Below, piece by piece: positions 36,780 to 45,753 of a DNA stretch of 64,000 nucleotides (the first letter of the stretch is position 1; every line of letters begins with the position of its first letter). The notes beneath the pieces are model-generated. The model worked only from the letters and a program-made list of their open reading frames with translations, was not told the origin of the DNA and did no database searches. Both the position numbers and the translations under genes were made by a program. Source of the DNA: Desulfovibrio sp. UIB00 (GTDB lineage: Bacteria; Desulfobacterota; Desulfovibrionia; Desulfovibrionales; Desulfovibrionaceae); the NCBI RefSeq assembly GCF_022508225.1, contig NZ_JAETXJ010000006.1, positions 1 to 64,000 of the forward strand, written 5' to 3'.

Positions 36780-36793
36780 GTTGCCGCAACAAC
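36780..36793. promoter_or_regulatory. GTTG-N6-CAAC operator upstream of porin 1
   Basis: GTTGCCGCAACAAC followed by GT, 85 bases upstream of porin 1. It shares 12 of 16 positions with 36909 and the sulfotransferase promoter at 32521. Confidence 0.55.
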
Positions 36794-36908
36794 GTTTTTT
36801 GAAAAAAGTTTATTTTTTCACAATCAACAGACATCGCCTCTTAAAAATAGCCCAACATACTATTTTAAAATAATATTTTTATAAATGTGAAAAAAATATT
36901 CAGAAAAG

Positions 36909-36922
36909 GTTGCCACAACAAC
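36909..36922. promoter_or_regulatory. GTTG-N6-CAAC operator upstream of the MFS gene
   Basis: GTTGCCACAACAAC followed by GT, 104 bases upstream of the MFS start; differs from 36780 at one position. Confidence 0.55.
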
Positions 36923-37025
36923 GTCACCAGCACCACTGCTGGCCTAGTTTTTTGAACCAATACGGCAGTGGATGATTTTTTTCACAAAAAATGCAAAATG
37001 GCAGACAATGAAAAGGAGAGGCGTA

Positions 37026-38360
37026 ATGCAGGATTCGCCGCGCATCAGCAATAACTACTTTGACGGCCTTGCTGTTACAGGACGCCACAAGGCAGTGTTC
37101 TTTATCATCATGGTCGCGTACTTCTGCGAACAGATGGATAACTGGAATTTCGGCTTTATTGCCCCGGCGCTGATGCACAACTGGGGGCTGACCATGAAGG
37201 ACATCGGAACCGTGACCTTCTGGTATTTTGCCTCCATGACCCTCGGCGGATTTGTCGGCGGATTTATCTCGGACATCATCGGACGGCGCAAAACCTTTCT
37301 CATTGCCATCACTCTGTTTTCCACTGCCTCTATCATCAACGGCCTTACAGACAGCTTCCACGTATTTGTGGCATCACGCGCCCTGACGGGCTTTGGCGTG
37401 TTCTGCCTCATGGTCTGCTCGCAGGCATATATTGCAGAAATGGCCCCGGCCGAGAGCCGTGGCAAATGGCAAAACATGATCGCGGGCGTTGGTTTTTGCG
37501 CCGTGCCGGTCGTTGGTATGCTCTGCCGCCTGATCATTCCCCTGCACGAAGAAGCCTGGCGCTACATCTTCTATATGGGCGGCGTTGGCTACATCGCTCT
37601 TATCATCGCCTGGCGCTACCTTGATGAGTCCCCCCGCTGGCTCGTGGCCCGTGGTCGCATTGCCGAAGCGGAAGCCGTGATGAAAGACCTCACTGGCAGG
37701 GACATCGACCTTGCCGATGCGGCCAGCAAATGCCTGACCCAGAAGCCCCCGCTCAAGGAAGTGCTGCTTGGCATGTGCAGCTCCAAATACCTCAAGCGTA
37801 CTCTGGTTATTCTTCTGCTGGTGGTTTGCACCAACCCCGCCACCTTTGTGGTCACCAACTGGACTGCCACCCTGCTCAAGGCCCACGGTTTCCCGCTTGA
37901 AGATACACTTATGGCCACCACGCTCATTTCCATTGGCGTACCACTTGGACTGTTTGCCTCCAGCGCCTTTACCGACAAGGGGGGGCGCAAGATTCCCATT
38001 GTCATCATGCTGCTTGTGATGGCCGTGCTTGCCCCCATCTTCGGCAATTTAAGCCAATACTGGGCAGTGGTGCTTACCGGCGCTGTGCTTACGGCCTTTG
38101 TGATGGGCATGGGTTTCACCGTATTTTCCTACACGGCGGAATCCTACCCCACCCACCTGCGCAACACCGCCACTGGCTTCCATTCCTCAATTGGGCGTCT
38201 GGCCGTTGCTTTCTCACAACCTCTCATTCCTGTTGTCTATGCAGCATACAGCTTTGACGGAGTGTTTTATATTTTCAGCATGCTGTGCATCATCCCCGCC
38301 TTTATCGTTGGCGTATGGGGTGCGCGCACGGGTGGCAAGTCGCTCGAAGACATTGCCTAA
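37026..38360 (+). CDS. MFS transporter
   Basis: A 444-residue, 12-helix major facilitator of the sugar/aromatic-acid:H+ type. Motif A is seen as GGFISDIIGRRKTFL and its second-half copy ASSAFTDKGGRKIPI; RYLDESPRWLVARGR closes helix 6. It opens a run of four same-strand genes (fusion protein, dihydrolipoyl dehydrogenase, H-protein) and is likely to import their substrate. AAAGGAGAGG precedes the start. Confidence 0.85.
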   Translation: MQDSPRISNNYFDGLAVTGRHKAVFFIIMVAYFCEQMDNWNFGFIAPALMHNWGLTMKDIGTVTFWYFASMTLGGFVGGFISDIIGRRKTFLIAITLFSTASIINGLTDSFHVFVASRALTGFGVFCLMVCSQAYIAEMAPAESRGKWQNMIAGVGFCAVPVVGMLCRLIIPLHEEAWRYIFYMGGVGYIALIIAWRYLDESPRWLVARGRIAEAEAVMKDLTGRDIDLADAASKCLTQKPPLKEVLLGMCSSKYLKRTLVILLLVVCTNPATFVVTNWTATLLKAHGFPLEDTLMATTLISIGVPLGLFASSAFTDKGGRKIPIVIMLLVMAVLAPIFGNLSQYWAVVLTGAVLTAFVMGMGFTVFSYTAESYPTHLRNTATGFHSSIGRLAVAFSQPLIPVVYAAYSFDGVFYIFSMLCIIPAFIVGVWGARTGGKSLEDIA

Positions 38361-38423
38361 CCTCCGGCTAAAACAGGAATTTACGCATCTGCATTCACGG
38401 TTTTTTTGTAACAGGAGGCTCAC

Positions 38424-39245
38424 ATGGGCATAACCCTTTATACCGCGCCGGACTGCATCCGCTGCAAGATCGTCAAAGCCTTTCTTGCCGAACGCGGGCT
38501 TGCATACGACACCATAGATTTCAAGGCTGACGCGCAGGAATTCAACACGTTCTACCGCACAAACCGCAAGGCCATTTACCGCAATCCTGAAGGAGTGGAA
38601 TTTCCCCTGTTCTCTGATGGTGAAGTCATCAAGCAGGGTTCCGGTGAAATTATCGCCTATCTGCTCTCGGGGCACACGCTGGAGGCCTGCGTAACCCGTA
38701 GCGACATGCTCCACGGCAAAATTGCGGGGCTTTATCCTTCGCAATGCCCTGCCGGGCAGGAAGATAATTTTGCGGTTCTTGTTGATCGACTGGCTGCTGG
38801 CGGCTTGCAGGTCTGGTTGCAGACCGATGGCCGCAAGCCGGAACTGCTGGAAAAGCTGCTGAAGATCAAGGACGTGCACGTAGTTTGCAATCTTGTGGGC
38901 GGCCCTGAGGCAAGCACAAAAATTTTTGGCGGTGCGCCCAGCAAGGAAGAACTGGCAAAAACCATCGCCCTTGTGCAGGCCACGCCCGATGGCGCGGTGC
39001 GCTTTCTGGCTATGCCATTGCCCGTTACCGAAGGTTGGGACTGGCCCAAGAGGGAAGACGCAGCAGCAGCGGCAAAACTTGTAGCCGAAGCTTGCGGTCA
39101 GCCCACCCTGCCCTACAGCATCACCCCCGTCACGGCGGATATGGTGTGGGACATGCGCGGGCTTGAACCCCTGCCGGAGCAGAACCTGCTCATGTACCGC
39201 TCCGCCTCGCGCCAGCACCTGTTCAAGGCAGACATCGTTAAATAG
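38424..39245 (+). CDS. Glutaredoxin fused to a radical-SAM activase-like domain
   Basis: A 273-residue fusion. Residues 1-80 are a glutaredoxin-like thioredoxin fold with the active site APDCIRCK. The rest (LQTDGRKPELLEKLL, VCNLVGGPEAS, LPYSITPVTAD) resembles the C-terminal half of NrdG-type radical-SAM activases, but no C-x3-C-x2-C cluster motif is present, so the SAM-radical activity is probably lost. It may be a redox adaptor. AGGAGG precedes the start; it is 9 bases before the dehydrogenase gene. Confidence 0.65.
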   Translation: MGITLYTAPDCIRCKIVKAFLAERGLAYDTIDFKADAQEFNTFYRTNRKAIYRNPEGVEFPLFSDGEVIKQGSGEIIAYLLSGHTLEACVTRSDMLHGKIAGLYPSQCPAGQEDNFAVLVDRLAAGGLQVWLQTDGRKPELLEKLLKIKDVHVVCNLVGGPEASTKIFGGAPSKEELAKTIALVQATPDGAVRFLAMPLPVTEGWDWPKREDAAAAAKLVAEACGQPTLPYSITPVTADMVWDMRGLEPLPEQNLLMYRSASRQHLFKADIVK

Positions 39246-39254
39246 GGGGGCGTC

Positions 39255-40628
39255 ATGCAGTCTTTTGATACCATTATTCTGGGCGGCGGCCCCGGCGGAA
39301 CAACGGCAGCGCGGATTCTTGCCCAGGCAGGCAAGAGCGTTGCTCTGGTGGAAAAAACGCACCTTGGCGGAACCTGCCTGAACTGCGGTTGCATCCCCAC
39401 CAAGATGCTGCTCGGCGCTGTGGCCCCACTGGCGCTTCTGCATGCCCAGCAACGAACCCGTGTAGCCAAGGGCGAAATTGCCGTTGACTTTGCAGCGCTC
39501 CAAACGCGCGTGAGCCGCTTCACCTCGGGGACGAGCAAAACGCTTGGCAAAAGCCTTGCCAGCATGGGTGTGACGATCTTTACCGGGCGCGGCGAAGGCA
39601 TCGCGCCGGGCACAGTGCGCGTTCATGCCGAAGACGGCACTACGGATCTGAATGCCCAGCACATCATTCTGGCCTGCGGGTCATCTTCCGCAGCGTTTCC
39701 CGGCCTGACGCCCGATCACGACTGCGTGCTGGACAGCACCGACCTTCTGCGCATTGAATCTGTTCCTGAAAGCCTTGTCATTATTGGCGCCGGGGCCATC
39801 GGCCTTGAACTTGGTGATTTTTTCTCGGCCATGGGCAGCAAGATAACAATAGTGGAGGCTGCGCCCCACATCGCACCTCTGGAAGATACCGATATCGCCG
39901 CAGAATTGCGCCGGGCACTGCAAAAAAACGGCATAACCTGTCATGAAGGCGCACGGGCCAAAGATTTGCGCACTGTTGACGGGCAGGCGCAGCTTACTCT
40001 GGAAGACGGCACGGTAATCAACGCAGCCAAGGCTCTGGTGGCTGTAGGCCGCACGCCCAACACCGCCGGGCTGAACGCCCAGCACTGGGGCTGCAATCTC
40101 AACAAGCGCGGCTATGTTGAGACAAACGCCTTTCTTGAAGCCGCCCCCAACGTCTACGCCGTGGGCGACATCAACGGCCTTGTGCTGCTGGCCCACGCTG
40201 CGGAACATCAGGCTGTGTATGTGGCGGAACGCATCTTGGGCGAAAGCGCCGGAGAATATCAGTCCGGCCCGGTGCCCTCATGCGTTTACGGGGCAATGGA
40301 AGTCATGCGCGTTGGTCAGACAGCGGAGGCCCTCCTGCGCGAAGGCAAGAACGTGGAAGTCTCACAGGCGGCCCTGTCCCTGAATCCCATTGCCCAGGCA
40401 AGCGGCGGCACAGCCGGATTTGTCAAAACAGTCTGGAGCGATGGCAAAATTGCAGGCATCGCCGCAGTTGGCGCGGGCGTTTCGCACCTTGTGATGGTGG
40501 CCCTGCTGCTGATCAAGGAAGGCTATACGGCGCAAAACCTGCACAAAATCATGTTTGCCCATCCCACGCTGGATGAAATTGTGTCCATGTCCATTCTAGC
40601 GCCCAAGGTGCGCGTGGAATCCAACTGA
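39255..40628 (+). CDS. Dihydrolipoyl dehydrogenase-like flavoprotein
   Basis: A 457-residue FAD/NAD disulfide oxidoreductase. FAD site IILGGGPGGTTAAR; redox disulfide GGTCLNCGCIPTK; NAD site VIIGAGAIGLELG; second FAD region YAVGDING; C-terminal base HPTLDE. It normally reoxidises dihydrolipoyl groups. The next gene encodes a lipoyl-carrier, but no E1, E2 or P/T-protein partner lies nearby, so its role is specialised. Confidence 0.88.
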   Translation: MQSFDTIILGGGPGGTTAARILAQAGKSVALVEKTHLGGTCLNCGCIPTKMLLGAVAPLALLHAQQRTRVAKGEIAVDFAALQTRVSRFTSGTSKTLGKSLASMGVTIFTGRGEGIAPGTVRVHAEDGTTDLNAQHIILACGSSSAAFPGLTPDHDCVLDSTDLLRIESVPESLVIIGAGAIGLELGDFFSAMGSKITIVEAAPHIAPLEDTDIAAELRRALQKNGITCHEGARAKDLRTVDGQAQLTLEDGTVINAAKALVAVGRTPNTAGLNAQHWGCNLNKRGYVETNAFLEAAPNVYAVGDINGLVLLAHAAEHQAVYVAERILGESAGEYQSGPVPSCVYGAMEVMRVGQTAEALLREGKNVEVSQAALSLNPIAQASGGTAGFVKTVWSDGKIAGIAAVGAGVSHLVMVALLLIKEGYTAQNLHKIMFAHPTLDEIVSMSILAPKVRVESN

Positions 40629-40653
40629 CCCGGCGACCACCAAGGAGAATACC

Positions 40654-41034
40654 GTGAACATTCCTCACGACAGAAAATATCATGCAGAACATCTGTGGGC
40701 GCAAAGCCAGCCCGACGGCACCTGCATCATCGGCATTACCGACTTTGCCCAGGATCAACTGGGCGGGGTGATCTTTGTTGATCTGCCCGCTGTTGGCGCA
40801 AGCTTCCGGCAGGGAGAATCCTGCGCTTCCATTGAATCCGTAAAAGTGACCAGCGAGGCCATCATGCCCGTCTCCGGTCAGGTTACGGCCATTAACGAAG
40901 CCCTCGCAGACGCCCCGGAACTGCTCAACGATGATCCCTACAATCAGGGATGGCTGATAAAGGTGCAACCCACTGCCCACGATGAAGGCGGATGCATTAC
41001 AGCCGAGGAATACGCTCAGGCCGTGGCAAGCTGA
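40654..41034 (+). CDS. GcvH-like lipoyl carrier protein
   Basis: A 126-residue H-protein-like carrier. The lipoylated Lys is in SIESVKVTSE, in the usual hairpin. It begins with GTG after AAGGAG. In the glycine cleavage system it shuttles aminomethyl groups; here without P or T proteins it may instead carry electrons or a sulfur/one-carbon group between the neighbouring dehydrogenase and an unknown enzyme. Confidence 0.85.
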   Translation: MNIPHDRKYHAEHLWAQSQPDGTCIIGITDFAQDQLGGVIFVDLPAVGASFRQGESCASIESVKVTSEAIMPVSGQVTAINEALADAPELLNDDPYNQGWLIKVQPTAHDEGGCITAEEYAQAVAS

Positions 41035-41061
41035 CCGCCCCCATTGTTAAGCTCCCCCAGC

Positions 41062-41100
41062 AATAGCCCCGAAGAATTGCCCTTCGGGGCTATTCTTTTA
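41062..41100 (+). terminator. Terminator of the MFS-lipoyl operon
   Basis: AATAGCCCCGAAG pairs perfectly with CTTCGGGGCTATT (13 bp, 7-base loop), followed by CTTTTA. Confidence 0.8.
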
Positions 41101-41182
41101 TCACGCGGTAGCAACGTTCTTCTTCATGTGCACTCACCACGCTGCCGAAACTGACTGAATAACAATTTTTGGCGCACAAATG

Positions 41183-41219
41183 CACAGCCCCTGGGTCTGT
41201 TACAGACTCAGGGGCTGTG
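41183..41219 (-). terminator. Long hairpin after the exported sulfotransferase-like gene
   Basis: A 17-bp stem (41183-41199 with 41203-41219, 16 of 17 paired) with a TTA loop, 20 bases after the stop. No T-run follows, so it may protect mRNA or terminate inefficiently. Confidence 0.6.
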
Positions 41220-41238
41220 AACTTTCATGGAGCGGATT

Positions 41239-42606
41239 TTATTTTACTGCAGTGGGCTTCCAAACTTCAAAGAATTTCGGATAGCCGGGCAACAACGGAG
41301 CTTTGACGCTCAGATCCTTGCCCTTGAGACCGGGATAATCCGGGGCATAGCGATAAGCCCTGTGGATCATGTTGGTGAATGTCTGGTGGGCATTGGGCAC
41401 GGCTTCATCACGGTCAGAGAATACAGGCTTGGCCTGCCCCGCCATAATGGGGTTCACAAATTCCCAAACAACCTCGCCTGCGGGGGTTACTTCAAAAAGA
41501 TGCCCCTGATGCGTGGAGGTCACCAGCACATTGCCGTTGGGCAACCTTTCCGCAGCGCCCTGTCGGTAGCTGAAGAAGCTGTTTGAACCATTGGCGGCAT
41601 ACTGCCAAACAATTTTTCCGCTGGTCGGGTCGACCTCGATCACGCGGGATCGGTTGCCCTCGGGGCGTTCCGAGCCATTGTCGAATATCTGCACATTGCC
41701 GTTGGGCAACATGGTGGCGTTATGTTCACCAAAAACCTGCTGGGTGCCGTCATAGTACCATTCGGGACGCGTCCCCTTGCCGTAGGCAGCGGGGTTGCCC
41801 CAGCGCTTGACGATTTTGCCGGACTTTTTGTCAACAATGTAAAATTCGCTGAAGTTGCGTGAATTCAGCAAAATCTGGTCGGTCTTGGGCAGGTACTGCA
41901 AGGTGTTGAAATGCGACCAGTCAAAGCTGTCGTATCCCGGCCCCACAGGTGTGGGCAGAGCAAAGTTGATGTCCAGTTGATCCGGGCCGGTGCCGATATG
42001 ATCCCAGGCATGCCATTCCCAGACAGTCTTGCCGTTTTTGTCCACCTCGCGCACAAAATCCACCCAGAAGTCGCGCACGGCCTGCCCCTTGATCTTGACT
42101 TCTTCAGGCCACGTGCCGGGCTTGCGGCCCTTGGCCTGGAATTCGGCGGGAGTTTTGCGCTCCCAGCCAAGAATCATGGTGTTGCCGTTAGGCATGCGGT
42201 CAAAGCAGTGGTGCTGGATCTCGTTTTCCGTAAGCATGGTGTACGACCACACCACGTTGCCGTTCCAGTCCATCTCTTCAATAATGCCGCCTGCGCCGCC
42301 AATTTTAACCGGTTGATCCTTGGGGGCGGCTGCGCGCAGCAGATTGCCGTTGGGCAACAGCGTGGCATAGAGGCCGGGAGGGTACTTGCTCTTCCACGTG
42401 TGTACAACATCGCCATTCATATCGATGAGATACGTGGTTGTACTTTTAACCGTGGGGGCAAACAGCGTATACCCCTTAAAAACTTTTTCGGGCACAAGCT
42501 TGATGACGCCCGTAGGGCCGTCATGTACTTCATAGGCTGGCGCTTGAGTAGACAGTCCAAGAGCAAGCAAACCCGCAATAAAAGCAATGGAAGCTCTATA
42601 CTTCAT
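41239..42606 (-). CDS. Exported aryl-sulfotransferase-like protein (ASST)
   Basis: A 455-residue beta-propeller with a signal peptide (hydrophobic SIAFIAGLLALGLS, cleavage near PAYA), so periplasmic like classical ASST. Motifs include the repeated blade L-P-N-G-N (LLPNGNLLRA, MPNGNTMILGW, LPNGNVQIFDNG), DWSHFNTLQYLP, FGEHNATML and a late MIHRAYRY; the last three histidines are candidate catalytic residues. It probably moves sulfate from phenolic sulfate esters. It ends the operon with the paralog at 45754, DASS and porin 2. The start at 42606 has GGAGG 8 bases upstream. Confidence 0.85.
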   Translation of the reverse strand: MKYRASIAFIAGLLALGLSTQAPAYEVHDGPTGVIKLVPEKVFKGYTLFAPTVKSTTTYLIDMNGDVVHTWKSKYPPGLYATLLPNGNLLRAAAPKDQPVKIGGAGGIIEEMDWNGNVVWSYTMLTENEIQHHCFDRMPNGNTMILGWERKTPAEFQAKGRKPGTWPEEVKIKGQAVRDFWVDFVREVDKNGKTVWEWHAWDHIGTGPDQLDINFALPTPVGPGYDSFDWSHFNTLQYLPKTDQILLNSRNFSEFYIVDKKSGKIVKRWGNPAAYGKGTRPEWYYDGTQQVFGEHNATMLPNGNVQIFDNGSERPEGNRSRVIEVDPTSGKIVWQYAANGSNSFFSYRQGAAERLPNGNVLVTSTHQGHLFEVTPAGEVVWEFVNPIMAGQAKPVFSDRDEAVPNAHQTFTNMIHRAYRYAPDYPGLKGKDLSVKAPLLPGYPKFFEVWKPTAVK

Positions 42607-42646
42607 GGTCATTTCCTCCGGTGAACGGCGTTGTTACCTGTGCTGC

Positions 42647-44233
42647 CTAGAATGAATAAATCACATTAAACGATGCCTTCCACGCATCCTTGACATTAAG
42701 GCTACTACCAGAGATATTCTGGTAGTGGCCCCATACGTCATTGTCCAGCCAAAGGTGGATATAGCCCAGCTCAAGGATAAATGTCAGGTTTTCCGCTGCC
42801 TTGTATTTGCTATCGAGGTTGACTTCCATACCCGTATCGGCTGTGGTGAGATACGTGCCGAACGTGTTAAAGTCAGTGTTATTGCGGTAGATTTGCCTTC
42901 CTGAAGCATCAGTGGCATGCCGCCCGGTGATGTATGAGGCCATTTTTGTATCGTTGGTGCCGCCAAAGTAGTTGACGCGCAGGGTATGGCTTAAGTCATC
43001 AAGAATGCTCACGTCCTTGATGCGCGCGCCTACGCCCCATGTGCCACTGGGGTTAACGCCCAGCACGCCCTTGCCGCCGCCCATGATGGGATTGCCCCGG
43101 TAACCAAAGGTGGAGAGCGAGTTGGTCAGGTTATTGGTGGTAGCAAGGTAAGGCAGACGTTCCGAACCATTGTTGGGGTTGTCGTCATCGCCGCTGAAAT
43201 ACCAGCCGTACAGGCCGGGAAGCCCCCAATCCAAAGCGTATTCAGCCAGCAGCATGCCAAACCAGCCCCGGCGGTTCAGGTCTTCCTTGCCGTGGTCAAC
43301 GCTGCCATAAATGAAATCCCAAGAAATTCTAAGAGGTTCAAAGCTGGTCCACTGCCCGGTCAGCCCGCCCCAGTACATGGAGCTGTAATCATCGTTCCAC
43401 AGTCTGGAGGTGCCCCTGCCGGAGCTGAAAGCCGCCGGGTACAAACCATCACGTAATTCCAGGCCGTCGATAGCCTGCCCGGTTATGGGATTGGTCAAGG
43501 CGACCTTTTTGCTGCCGCCGGGCATGTTGGTAACGGTTGCGGGCATGAGGCTGTTTGGCCCCATGGCGCCGCCCATGCCCCAGGGTGTAATTTTGAGTCC
43601 GTCCACCGCCACAGGCACGGTCAGTGCAAACAGATCGAAATTATCCATGTAACTGGCAGGCTGTGAGGTCGTACCGCTCCAGTTGTCGTTGAGCAGGCGC
43701 ATCCACACGCCGGTAATGCTGACGGCATCGTTCATTTTCCAGGATGCCGCTATTCCGGCCACATCGTCCTGAAAAACGGGGCTGTCCAGAGCAAATCCGG
43801 GGAGTTTTATGCCTTGAAGGCCCATGCGCAGCTTCAGCGGAGTATTGGGAACGACCCAGTCGAGATAGGCATTTTTGACTTTGACAACATTGCTGCCGTC
43901 TGCCCCCAACGCGCCGCCCTGAGCAGCCATGCCCCACCGCTGTTCGCCAATTTCAAAAAAAACGGTGCCGGCAAGATTCTCAGAAGCCTTGGCATTCAGT
44001 TGCAGATGCAACCTCTGGATAGCTTCAAACTCATCCCTTTGCTGGTGTATGGCGGCCCACTGCTGCCCCCCAACATTGTTGCCGTTACGGTCCTTTCCCA
44101 TGAAATTTCCGCCGTTGATGTAGTCAAAGGCAAACTGCCAGCTTCCCTTGACGTCAAAATCGACCGCCCTGGATTGATGTGCGCTCCCGAGCAGCAATCC
44201 TGCTGCCAAAAGTAGTATGCCCAGCTTTTTCAT
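42647..44233 (-). CDS. Outer-membrane porin 2, Desulfovibrio homotrimeric type
   Basis: A 528-residue paralog of porin 1 with a signal peptide (LGILLLAAGLLLGSAHQSRA), mature start VDFDVKGSW, central WAAIHQQRDEFEAIQRLHLQ, and a C-terminal Phe. It lies in an operon between DASS and the exported sulfotransferase-like protein, so it probably admits organic sulfates or sulfate. AAGGAGG is upstream. Confidence 0.85.
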   Translation of the reverse strand: MKKLGILLLAAGLLLGSAHQSRAVDFDVKGSWQFAFDYINGGNFMGKDRNGNNVGGQQWAAIHQQRDEFEAIQRLHLQLNAKASENLAGTVFFEIGEQRWGMAAQGGALGADGSNVVKVKNAYLDWVVPNTPLKLRMGLQGIKLPGFALDSPVFQDDVAGIAASWKMNDAVSITGVWMRLLNDNWSGTTSQPASYMDNFDLFALTVPVAVDGLKITPWGMGGAMGPNSLMPATVTNMPGGSKKVALTNPITGQAIDGLELRDGLYPAAFSSGRGTSRLWNDDYSSMYWGGLTGQWTSFEPLRISWDFIYGSVDHGKEDLNRRGWFGMLLAEYALDWGLPGLYGWYFSGDDDNPNNGSERLPYLATTNNLTNSLSTFGYRGNPIMGGGKGVLGVNPSGTWGVGARIKDVSILDDLSHTLRVNYFGGTNDTKMASYITGRHATDASGRQIYRNNTDFNTFGTYLTTADTGMEVNLDSKYKAAENLTFILELGYIHLWLDNDVWGHYQNISGSSLNVKDAWKASFNVIYSF

Positions 44234-44260
44234 CCTTCCGCCTCCTTGTGTCGATTCCTA

Positions 44261-45661
44261 TTATCCAAGCATGCGCCAGTAAGGCATGGCCACAAAGGCC
44301 ACAAACACGCCCGTCAGCACCATGCGTAAAGCCATGACCAGAGCCATTTCTTTGAAGTTGATGTAGCCGCAGCTGAAGAAATAGAGATACAACGCGTATT
44401 CGTAGGGGAATATCAGGTTGTCCAGGCCGTACTGGAATGAAAAGTACAGGATGCGCGGATCCAGCCCCATCTGCATACCGAGTTCGGTAATGGGGGCAGA
44501 GAGGGTCGAGGTAGCCGCAAGCGGTGTGAGCAGAAAGTTCAACACAACGCCCACGACATATGAGCACACAGAGGCCAGGCAGGCCCCTGTTTCGCTGAAC
44601 AGAGGCAACACAAGGCCTGCCAGCCAGTGCGTAACCTTGAGGAAGCCGCCTGCACTGCCGATGGCCATGCAGCCCATGATGAAGAACAGCGGCGCAAAGT
44701 TAATGGAGGCCATGCGCTTGCCGTCCATGAGGCCTATGCCGGGCATGAAGGACAGGGCCGTAATGATAACCATCACAGAGCCAGCACTGAGGCCGTGGAG
44801 TTTGTCTGTGGCAAGCAGCACCAGGGTGAGGCAAAGAAGAACAAGGGCCCGTTTTTGCTCGTCTGTGACATCGCCCAGTTCTGCGTGCTTCTGCTCCACT
44901 GCGGCGCGCAGCGAATTTTTGTTGACCGAAGTGCGCAATACCAGAAGCACAATTGCCAGCGACATGGCCGTGTACAACATGGCGGGAAGGAAGTTGAACT
45001 TGGCGTATTCAATCCAGCTGGTTTGAATGCCCATGACCTTGTCCACGATGCCCATGCCCATAACCAGATCGCCTGCCCCTGTAAGATAGGCCAGCTTGGT
45101 TGCCCCAACGGCAATGCAGGTGCCAAGCACTACGGCTGTGGCTTCGCGGCTTTTGGGCTTGAAATCCAGGGCATCACAAAGGCTCACTGCCACGGCGCAG
45201 AAAATTGCTGCCTTGCCCATGATGGAAGGTACAAGAGGAGAAACAATGGCCGCGCCAAGGGTAATGCCTGCAAGTGCTCCGGAAAAACTGCCGCCGGTAA
45301 GCTTGACGCACGTCAGGGCAATGCGTTTGCCAAGGCCTGTCACCTGAATGATCTTGCCCAAGGTGAAACCACCAATAACGATGATCGGCACCTCGGAAAG
45401 CCATGAAGCGAAAACAACCTTCTGGGGAGTACTGCAAAGCAGTACGTAAAGGATGGGTAGCAGGATACCCACGGCAATGTCGTTCAGCGTATCCAGTGCC
45501 CAGGCAATTACAGCCCAGAGCGTGACCGCCAAAAATGCTATCATGGGGGGAGTAAGACTTTCGCTACGGGGAAGGACGAAATACAAGGCTAGGGGGAGCG
45601 CCAGATTGATGCCCCATTTGGCAAGCAGCCCGGGCGTCATGTCTGAAGTCTTGATAATCAT
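44261..45661 (-). CDS. DASS/SLC13 family anion:Na+ symporter
   Basis: A 466-residue inner-membrane protein of the divalent anion:sodium symporter family with about eleven membrane segments (LALPLALYFVLPRSESLTPP near the start, LVPSIMGKAAIFCAVAVSL and CSYVVGVVLNFLLTPLAATS in the core). Members import sulfate, dicarboxylates or sulfonates. Its operon suggests sulfate or a small sulfated acid. AGGAG precedes the chosen start. Confidence 0.85.
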   Translation of the reverse strand: MIIKTSDMTPGLLAKWGINLALPLALYFVLPRSESLTPPMIAFLAVTLWAVIAWALDTLNDIAVGILLPILYVLLCSTPQKVVFASWLSEVPIIVIGGFTLGKIIQVTGLGKRIALTCVKLTGGSFSGALAGITLGAAIVSPLVPSIMGKAAIFCAVAVSLCDALDFKPKSREATAVVLGTCIAVGATKLAYLTGAGDLVMGMGIVDKVMGIQTSWIEYAKFNFLPAMLYTAMSLAIVLLVLRTSVNKNSLRAAVEQKHAELGDVTDEQKRALVLLCLTLVLLATDKLHGLSAGSVMVIITALSFMPGIGLMDGKRMASINFAPLFFIMGCMAIGSAGGFLKVTHWLAGLVLPLFSETGACLASVCSYVVGVVLNFLLTPLAATSTLSAPITELGMQMGLDPRILYFSFQYGLDNLIFPYEYALYLYFFSCGYINFKEMALVMALRMVLTGVFVAFVAMPYWRMLG

Positions 45662-45685
45662 GATGATCTCCTGTGAAAGCGGGGA

Positions 45686-45723
45686 TCTCGGGTTCGCCCC
45701 GCTACTGGGCAGAGGCGAACCCG
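45686..45723. terminator. Intercistronic hairpin in the sulfotransferase operon
   Basis: CGGGTTCGCC pairs with GGCGAACCCG around a 15-base loop, between the sulfotransferase-like gene and DASS. There is no T-run, so it may process or stabilise the mRNA. Confidence 0.5.
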
Positions 45724-45753
45724 GAATCACTTCAAAGCGAAATTTCTCTAAAG

